Shown piece after piece: positions 58,159 through 64,000 of a stretch of DNA of 64,000 bases (its first letter is position 1; each line of letters starts with the position of its first letter). The notes under the pieces are model-generated. The model was not told the DNA's origin and did not search any database. It worked only from the letters and a program-made list of their open reading frames with translations. The translations under genes and the position numbers were made by a program. Source of the DNA: Pseudovirgaria hyperparasitica (taxonomy: Eukaryota > Ascomycota > Dothideomycetes > Acrospermales > Acrospermaceae). The DNA lies in assembly GCF_010093815.1 (NCBI RefSeq), contig NW_022985557.1:744001-808000 (forward strand). Direction: 5' to 3'.

Positions 58159-58764
58159 ATGTCGGAGAGTCCACTCACCCAAGAGGAAGAGCAGGTCCTT
58201 GTTGAAGACCAAATCCTTATTCCCCTGCCATATCCCCACCAGTCCAGAACAAAGAAGGGAAAGGTTTTCGCGGCATTTTTTTCGAGCTTGTCTTCGCCGG
58301 ACTCATCAAGCATTCCACCAAGCGCTTCTGGCACCATATCGGTGTTCTACCAATCCACGAGCCCCAATATAGGCATCGAAATCCCCTTGGTTTTGCACAG
58401 CCCGGAAACCATTGAGTACCTTGGCTTTGAGATACGAATCGCACACGAGCTTTTCAGTCGATGGAATCATAGGCATCCTCGAATAGGGCTTCTGGACTTT
58501 GTGTACGGTCACACAGCGAGTGCCCGAGGGTTAAAGCTAGACAGTGCAAACATCTCGGACCGCGATGTCCTAGCTCAGCTTGGCGTACAGACTTGGCTTC
58601 AGGATACGACTCTCGACAAAGTCGCTTCACAGGTTGTCGATATCCACATTGTTCAATTCTGGCTTGACGACACTCTCAAGACCCGCTACAACTCACTGAG
58701 GTCGATGCTACATCTATTAAAATCACACGCCGTGTTAAGATTACACGAATCTGCACAAATCTGA
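58159..58764 (+). CDS. Orphan protein between two nuclease-like genes
   Basis: 201 residues, single exon, ATG in good context (ATCATGTCG). I do not recognise it. Residues 1-55 are acidic then Lys-containing and Ser-rich. From about 58 the sequence alternates hydrophobic strands and helices (GTISVFYQS, IGIEIPLVLHSPETIEYLGFEIRIAHELF, IGLLDFVYGHT, VLAQLGVQTWLQDTTL, VDIHIVQFWLDDTL), ending in a helix (SLRSMLHLLKSHAVLRLHES), so a compact alpha/beta fold is likely. There are no cysteines and no signal peptide or membrane segment. It sits between the two His-Cys-box genes on the same strand, which raises the possibility of a joint function, but no evidence beyond position exists. Confidence 0.65.
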   Translation: MSESPLTQEEEQVLVEDQILIPLPYPHQSRTKKGKVFAAFFSSLSSPDSSSIPPSASGTISVFYQSTSPNIGIEIPLVLHSPETIEYLGFEIRIAHELFSRWNHRHPRIGLLDFVYGHTASARGLKLDSANISDRDVLAQLGVQTWLQDTTLDKVASQVVDIHIVQFWLDDTLKTRYNSLRSMLHLLKSHAVLRLHESAQI

Positions 58765-59635
58765 TGACAGGCAATAGGATAGCAAATAGAGCTCGGAGGA
58801 GGAACTATATGTATCGAGGGTTGACAGAAGTGTGTGGTTACTTGAATTTTGAGGAATAGGTCGTCAGATAGGTGTCCAACTACATGCAGCCCGCCCAGAT
58901 TTTGTAACATAGTAATAAGTTAGCTCGATAATTCTATTATATGATCTTTGGCTTTCTATGATTCTGTCTGATGGCTATATTACCACATGAAATACCATCG
59001 AGTTACTTAGGTAGAAAGAGACTAGTCAGTCCCTAAGTAAAGCCTCGTGGAAAGTCTCAGATCCGCTCAGCTATAACTTTCCACGATGGGAAAGAGCTTA
59101 TCTGGTATTTTCAGAGACGCATCAGACCACTAGAAGAGTTCAACGACCTGATAGGCAAGAATAGCGCGAGAGGACACATCTGTCGAGGGTCTTCAGAATT
59201 CGTCCAAGGTGTATCGAAAGATAAATTTCAGGAGAAAATGACAGACCGCGCAATGATCGTTGATGGATGCAAAGCTTCACAGGTTATGATCATGAACGAG
59301 GAAGCTGCAAGAAGAATATTCCAAGAAGCGAAAGGAAGAGTTCATATCGAGATTGAACGCGATTGCACAAAGGTGGTTGCTTGGCATATACGGTAGAGGC
59401 AAAAGTGATATTGTATCTCTATGATTCCGGTCCTCAGTATCATATTCACTCACTTCCAGCATCTAGATAACAATCATTATGCATTCGAGTATGACCAGGG
59501 TTGCCATCTGTGTCATAAGTGAACTGCCAATTCTTCTATCTCGAATCATGAACCTCGCCTTGGAGATATCTCCATCGTTCCTAGATCCTACCTCCAGCAT
59601 CATTCTAGCAGTATCCTTGACGGCATCCAACCACT
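58765..59635. other. Intergenic
   Basis: 871 bp between the orphan gene and the second His-Cys-box gene. Short frames only; no element identified. Confidence 0.4.
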
Positions 59636-60388
59636 ATGGCGCTCTCTGAATACTCCAATAGCAGCAATCACCCTCCAAATACCACCCTCAAGCCCCCTGA
59701 ATCCAAACACCGCGTCCTCAGTAGACTCCACAGATCCCACCTCCGGCCCAAACTCCCACTTCCTCTCCCAGAGCACCAGCGCCTGAACCCACTCCTCGTC
59801 CCTCTTCCCGAGCGCAAGAGAATGGCCCTCAGCATCCTCTCCACCTCGCCCCTCAACGCGCCAAACCGCGCCAAAGTCGAAGCCTACGTAGCCACCGTCC
59901 AGACCGCCGCACGAGGCAACAAATCCGCGCTCGAATGCTGGTTCCACGCACCATGGGTCGCAAAACCCGGCGACAAGCGCTGGCGCACACACACCATCTC
60001 CAAGGCATTTACATTCCGCTTTGCGTTTGCACGAATCCATGTGGGGTTCCACTACGGCGTGTGGGCGTTACTCTGCGCAGGGCCACTCAGTGATGAGGCC
60101 CAAAAGGGGCTTGTTGAAGTTAGTCAGGACAAGAAGGTGACGTGGAAGACGGAGGGGTATGATCTGAGTCACTTGTGTGGGAGCTGGGTGTGTTGTAACC
60201 CTGCGCACTTGGTTGCGGAGCGTAGGAGGGTGAATATGGAGCGGAAGAGGTGTCACAGGATGGCGAGGTGTGTGGGTGGGAAGGGTGGAGAGCATGAGCC
60301 GAGATGTGTTGTTGGTGTGCAGTTGGCGAGTAGGGTGTTGGGGAATAGGAGGGATGAGGTTGTGGAGGAGTGGGATAGTGATTGCTGA
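59636..60388 (+). CDS. I-PpoI-type His-Cys-box nuclease-like protein
   Basis: 250 residues, single exon. The zinc-loop core is a closer match to I-PpoI than its upstream paralogue: Cys101 (CWFHAPW), His179 and Cys181 in LSHLCGS, Cys186, His191 in CNPAHL, Asn200 (six before Cys206), Cys206, Cys212, His220 and Cys224. Spacings C181-C186-H191 equal those of C100-C105-H110 in I-PpoI, so the catalytic His and Asn and both zinc sites are intact. The N-terminal 70 residues are Pro/Leu/Arg-rich and disordered. Unlike true homing endonucleases, it is not in an intron or rDNA but is a free-standing gene, so the fold may serve another purpose. Its codons are noticeably GC-richer than those of the paralogue at 56636. 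Confidence 0.82.
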   Translation: MALSEYSNSSNHPPNTTLKPPESKHRVLSRLHRSHLRPKLPLPLPEHQRLNPLLVPLPERKRMALSILSTSPLNAPNRAKVEAYVATVQTAARGNKSALECWFHAPWVAKPGDKRWRTHTISKAFTFRFAFARIHVGFHYGVWALLCAGPLSDEAQKGLVEVSQDKKVTWKTEGYDLSHLCGSWVCCNPAHLVAERRRVNMERKRCHRMARCVGGKGGEHEPRCVVGVQLASRVLGNRRDEVVEEWDSDC

Positions 60389-61483
60389 GTTGGTGATCGT
60401 ATATGGCGAGGTCATCTTCTCACGACATTTGGGGACTGTGAGGTGGTGGTTAATTAGAGCGTTGATGTATGAGCTCAACGATGTGATATCAATGTGGTCG
60501 GGCATATCTTCGACGACATAAACGAATGCAGCGAGCTGGAAGAACTGCGGTTATCAAACCATGAAATAAAGTCTCAATACTTATATAACCACTGCTAAAT
60601 ACGAAACTTGATATGGTTTCACCAAAGATCGTTCTGTGCAGTTCAATCTGGAATTACCCCTGAGTCGATGCTGCCTCAGGCACGAATCAGTCAGCATAAG
60701 CCGCACTACTTACACAATTGATCTTTATAGACTTTATTATATCATATTTACGATTGGCTAGTATATCTACTTATTATCATCTGCTAATGACTAACAGGAC
60801 AATATAATTAGTGTAGCATAGCTAGCTGTGAGTGTGCATACAGCAGCGTTTACCTCTTTCGCAAAGTACATGATTCATGTATCAAATCATGCGGCGATCT
60901 TGAGACCTGGAGTGAATGACGTCGTTGACTGACCTAGTGATAACAAGCAAATCGTCATATCCCAGAGCAAACGGCGAACTGACGTGTCTGATCGTAAGTG
61001 AAAAGGTGAAGAAAGTGAAGAAAGTGAACAGTGACAAGCACGTGGTAGCAAGGAAACGTATCTGGCAGGCAGCACTGATCGTCAGACCACCGCTATTTTG
61101 TTATTGTTGTTGCTGTTGCTGTTGCTGTTTCTGTTGCTGGTGTTGTTGATATCGCGACTCGCACCGGATCTTCTCACCGCCGTCTCACTTACATTATCCT
61201 CCCATCCCAATCCCTAATGTGCGTCTGATGCATTCTTCGTATTGGCTCCATTATTCCCTTCTGTATTGTTTGATCCTTCTGTGCGCACTGTACATTGGCA
61301 GTGACGACCGTGTACCTATCGCTCTATCCGTTTCTGAACGTTCACGCTGGCTACTAAAATTCCTAACGGTCGGCGCCGTCGTTAGTATCGCCCTCTCCCT
61401 TCTTGGTTCTCCCTACAAGAAGCTCTTCGCTTCCAACAACAGTAGTGTTATACAACATTCTCCCTTCACGCTCAAACTGACAG
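60389..61483. other. Intergenic, leader of large 3' gene
   Basis: 1.1 kb with a trinucleotide repeat (listed). The stretch from about 60600 to 60850 is AT-rich. A 133-codon frame at 61219-61620 overlaps the start of the large gene in another frame and probably lies in its leader. The ATG at 61484 directly follows CAG, so a leader intron ending there is possible. Confidence 0.4.
61098..61149. repeat. (GTT/GCT)n trinucleotide repeat
   Basis: About 17 units of TTG, CTG or TTT-type triplets on the plus strand, starting TTGTTATTG and ending TGTTGTTG. It lies about 335 bp before the start of the large 3' gene. Confidence 0.75.
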
Positions 61484-64000
61484 ATGTTTCCAGCTCGCCG
61501 CCGTCCGAACGGTGGCCCAGGAGGTCTTGGCTCTCAAGGGCGCTTCCCAATTGGAACTCCTACCAGCAGCTCTCCTTTCACCCACTTCAGACTCGTTACT
61601 CAAGACGACAATTACCCTGACAACGAAGACGATGCTGAGTCGGGTATACCAGTGTTTAGATCTCCTTCCTATCAAGTATTAGCAGGCATTGCCGACAGTG
61701 CAGACACACAACGCGACATGGCCAGCAATCATACCTCTCCTGCCGCAAACCAGACATTCGCAGATATGGCACGCTCCGCTGCAAGGGCAAAGAACAGAGA
61801 GATGAAGCAAACCGAGACACCTCTGCAGACTGAAGCAGGTCACTCCACCTCGGGCTTCATCAAGCTTAAATCCAAACGCGGTCGCAGCCAATCCAAGAAT
61901 TGGGTACCTCTTGCTCTTGATGACTACACCACGGGTGATGATAATGATCCCTTCTTTGCCGGCCTCAAGCGTGATGCAGCGTTTCCCGACAGCAGTGGAG
62001 GCTCGTCATCTGTTTCGTCTCATCAGGCGCCTGTCACCAACGACAGTGAGCCTACCTTCACTTCAACCTCCAACCTCAACCATCCTCCTGCACAAAACCC
62101 ACCCGTTGATAGCCCACAAATGTCACTCTCCGCCATGTCTGAGCCGTTCATCTCAGCTCGACCAACTCCACAGATGCAACCTGCTGCAGATGACGAGATC
62201 ACCAGAGTCTTCGGTGAGCGACTTCCTGACTTGATCTTCTTGTCTCAATGGGAGGGTACAGTTCACGGCGAGATCAAATTCATCCAGCATCCCAACCGTG
62301 ACGTATCCGCACACCAGTGGGACATTATCGCGTATCAGTGGGTTAGTATCGGTCAGTTTTCCGCCAACAGGAAAAAGATTGAAGGTCAGTTGAAGGATGA
62401 GAGATTGAGAGGTCAGACTGTCAGCTCAAGCATCCCGCCGAATACACTCGCCTATTTCAGAGCTGTCGCGAAGCAACGTGAGGCTGCTGCGTCCAATCCA
62501 TCACCTCGGAACAATGACAATGCCAATGCCTCAGCTATCTCCCAGACTCAGCGTGTCAACACTGCCATACCTCAACGCCCCAAGCTCCAAGCAGTGGCTG
62601 GTATGAATAGCATGGACCAATTCGGTTCCTTGTCAACAGTCTCTGGCTCTGCCGTGAATCTTCCAACACGCTCTAGCTTGGCCACTGGCAGGAGCCTTCC
62701 ATATCGAGATTTAGCAACCTCCGAGGCACCCTCTATCGCTTCGCTCATGTCAGCTTCTACCCTTACTGCTAGAGATAATGGAACTCACGGTATGTCTGAT
62801 GATCCTTTCATGTCCGACCGAGACAGAACTTCTAGCTGGGGCAGCACTTACCTTCACACTCAAGAATCTGAGCGTCCAGGAACAATGGATCGCGACTACC
62901 AATTCCCGATTCCTCAGAACCATCCACAAGACCGTTCTTACAATCCTCTCAACCACCGCACCCAGGAACAGCCGCTTACCTTCGGTACCCAGACCTATGG
63001 AGACAACCGTGATGGTTTCGGAAACGTTCCAGGTACTCAAGTGGCATTGTGGGATGAGATACGCAGAAATGGTCAGAGGAACAACGCGGGCCAGCATGAC
63101 ACAACGCAGATCAGATCCCTGGCATCTGGAACTGGACTGGACAAGGAGTCGGTCAGAAGACTTTTCCAGTCGTATGATATAGAAGATGAAGCTGTAGACA
63201 TGAGCGCAGCATATCGCGGTCGACCTGTCACCACGATGCAACAAGCACTAGCGGATGCTTCATCGGAATATCAACCGCAGACCAGAGCAGCAATCCCCCA
63301 GATTCCTCGCGCGCTTCAACCTCCCCCTGGCCTGAACGTTGGTCGCTCTCGACTTGCGCCGTATCCAACTCTGCAAGGCGACCCTGATCCCTTCCAGAAC
63401 AGGAAGGAGGAAATTATCAATGGTCAGCCAGATGAGCCACCAAATCCCCAGGTTCTCAATACAATGTCTATGGGAGGCTGCCGCGACTGTGCAGGGCCCT
63501 TTCCAACTCCTCACGCAGAGCACGCAAACAAGAATGAAGAGTGGTGGGGATCTGGACGAGTCGATCAGAACGATGACTTCGTGCTACCATCTCTTGCAAA
63601 TGCTCGTGCTCGCGATCCCGCCCAAGCTGAACAATACGACTATATTGGTACACAGGGAATGCTACGACTCTTCGAGAATCTCGCAGAATATGCCAAAGAA
63701 ACTGATACTGGTGAAAGGTCTTACTTCACACGTAATTGGAGGGTACCGGAGCCTCGTCATATGGACACGAGTGAGGAAGGTAGGAAGAGCTATTTTGCCA
63801 CGGACCTTGCACTGCGGGCGAAACGCATTCGGGAGCAGCAGAGAGTGGTAGAGCTGAGAATGCGCGACGAGCAGATTCGAGCCGGTGTAGGGCCTCCTTC
63901 CCAGAGTCGTTCCACGGAGACGGAAAATCAAGCTCGACCTAATGTAGCCTCTTCTTCCCAGGGTCGTTTCACGGATACGGAGAATGAGTACTTTAAGATG
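61484..64000 (+). CDS. Large disordered protein, 5' part (runs off window)
   Basis: An uninterrupted frame of 839 codons from the ATG at 61484 to the last base, with no stop; read by hand across the whole length. The true protein is longer. Composition is Ser/Pro/Asn/Gln-rich with repeated charged stretches, mostly disordered. Better-ordered segments are about 225-285 (EITRVFGERLPDLIFLSQWEGTVHGEIKF, then AHQWDIIAYQWVSIGQFSANRKKIEGQL) and the helix RKSYFATDLALRAKRIREQQRVVELRMRDEQIRAG near 770-803. A 19-residue repeat (SQSRSTETENQ / SQGRFTDTENE) begins at the edge. I know no named family. The long frame with normal codon use leaves little doubt that it is a gene; introns further on cannot be excluded. 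Confidence 0.8.
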   Translation, partial: MFPARRRPNGGPGGLGSQGRFPIGTPTSSSPFTHFRLVTQDDNYPDNEDDAESGIPVFRSPSYQVLAGIADSADTQRDMASNHTSPAANQTFADMARSAARAKNREMKQTETPLQTEAGHSTSGFIKLKSKRGRSQSKNWVPLALDDYTTGDDNDPFFAGLKRDAAFPDSSGGSSSVSSHQAPVTNDSEPTFTSTSNLNHPPAQNPPVDSPQMSLSAMSEPFISARPTPQMQPAADDEITRVFGERLPDLIFLSQWEGTVHGEIKFIQHPNRDVSAHQWDIIAYQWVSIGQFSANRKKIEGQLKDERLRGQTVSSSIPPNTLAYFRAVAKQREAAASNPSPRNNDNANASAISQTQRVNTAIPQRPKLQAVAGMNSMDQFGSLSTVSGSAVNLPTRSSLATGRSLPYRDLATSEAPSIASLMSASTLTARDNGTHGMSDDPFMSDRDRTSSWGSTYLHTQESERPGTMDRDYQFPIPQNHPQDRSYNPLNHRTQEQPLTFGTQTYGDNRDGFGNVPGTQVALWDEIRRNGQRNNAGQHDTTQIRSLASGTGLDKESVRRLFQSYDIEDEAVDMSAAYRGRPVTTMQQALADASSEYQPQTRAAIPQIPRALQPPPGLNVGRSRLAPYPTLQGDPDPFQNRKEEIINGQPDEPPNPQVLNTMSMGGCRDCAGPFPTPHAEHANKNEEWWGSGRVDQNDDFVLPSLANARARDPAQAEQYDYIGTQGMLRLFENLAEYAKETDTGERSYFTRNWRVPEPRHMDTSEEGRKSYFATDLALRAKRIREQQRVVELRMRDEQIRAGVGPPSQSRSTETENQARPNVASSSQGRFTDTENEYFKM
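63900..63993 (+). repeat. 57-bp in-frame tandem repeat at window edge
   Basis: CCCAGAGTCGTTCCACGGAG is repeated 57 bp later with a few substitutions, so 19 residues recur (TETEN / TDTEN). More copies may lie beyond the window. Confidence 0.6.

Noticed and set aside
61219-61620. 133-codon frame with membrane-like segments
   Set aside because: Its second half overlaps the start of the 839-codon gene in another frame; the remainder fits a leader.
1-64000. tRNA genes, CRISPR arrays, transposase or reverse-transcriptase genes, virus-like elements
   Set aside because: I looked for B-box-like GGTTCRA sequences with partners, regular spacer arrays and known catalytic motifs on both strands and found none that could be supported.

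Overview
The window reads as nuclear chromosomal DNA of a filamentous ascomycete (Pezizomycotina, most likely a dothideomycete). Genes are monocistronic on both strands and carry short introns (about 40-120 nt, GT...AG, often with a CTAAC/CTGAC-like branch site). Several products are fungus-specific: Zn2Cys6 regulators, a PhiA-type cell-wall protein, a GPI-anchored protein, and the ATG29, SEC2 and VPS54 proteins. No rRNA, tRNA, CRISPR array, recognisable transposon gene or virus-like element was found.

Layout. 0.9-5.7 kb: two small hypothetical genes, one with a probable N-terminal lipidation signal, then ATG29 with a 10-nt micro-exon. 5.7-12.7 kb: a 7-kb gene-poor stretch. 12.7-19.5 kb: a mitochondrial membrane-anchored coiled-coil protein, a PhiA-like secreted protein and a dynamin-family GTPase. 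19.5-23.0 kb: gene-poor. 23.0-33.4 kb: the densest block, with a GPI-anchored protein, a regulator with two zinc clusters, a SETD6/RKM-type protein lysine methyltransferase, COQ4, a PDCD5-family protein and the Rab exchange factor SEC2. 35.5-42.4 kb: an amidase, an atypical zinc-cluster regulator and a TauD-type dioxygenase, a possible small catabolic group. 42.4-47.2 kb: gene-poor. 47.2-54.8 kb: a cysteine-rich protein with four zinc-cluster-like arrays, a secreted beta-propeller lactonase and the GARP tether subunit VPS54. 56.6-60.4 kb: two paralogous proteins carrying a complete I-PpoI-type His-Cys box (zinc-binding homing-endonuclease fold) flank an orphan 201-residue gene. 61.5 kb to the edge: the first 839 codons of a long, mostly disordered protein that continues outside the window.

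How the genes work together. Membrane-traffic and autophagy functions recur (ATG29 at the phagophore assembly site, SEC2 on secretory vesicles, VPS54 at the trans-Golgi, a dynamin), but they are not arranged as a cluster. COQ4 and the methyltransferase are divergent and share a 357-bp promoter region; COQ4 and PDCD5 converge. The amidase and its neighbouring regulator are divergent, and the regulator converges on the dioxygenase, which suggests but does not prove local co-regulation.

The most unusual material is the pair of chromosomal His-Cys-box proteins, one with a tail holding several SUMO-interaction-like motifs, and the four-cluster cysteine-rich protein. Exon boundaries come from splice signals, reading phase and family conservation read by eye; none was tested against transcripts.
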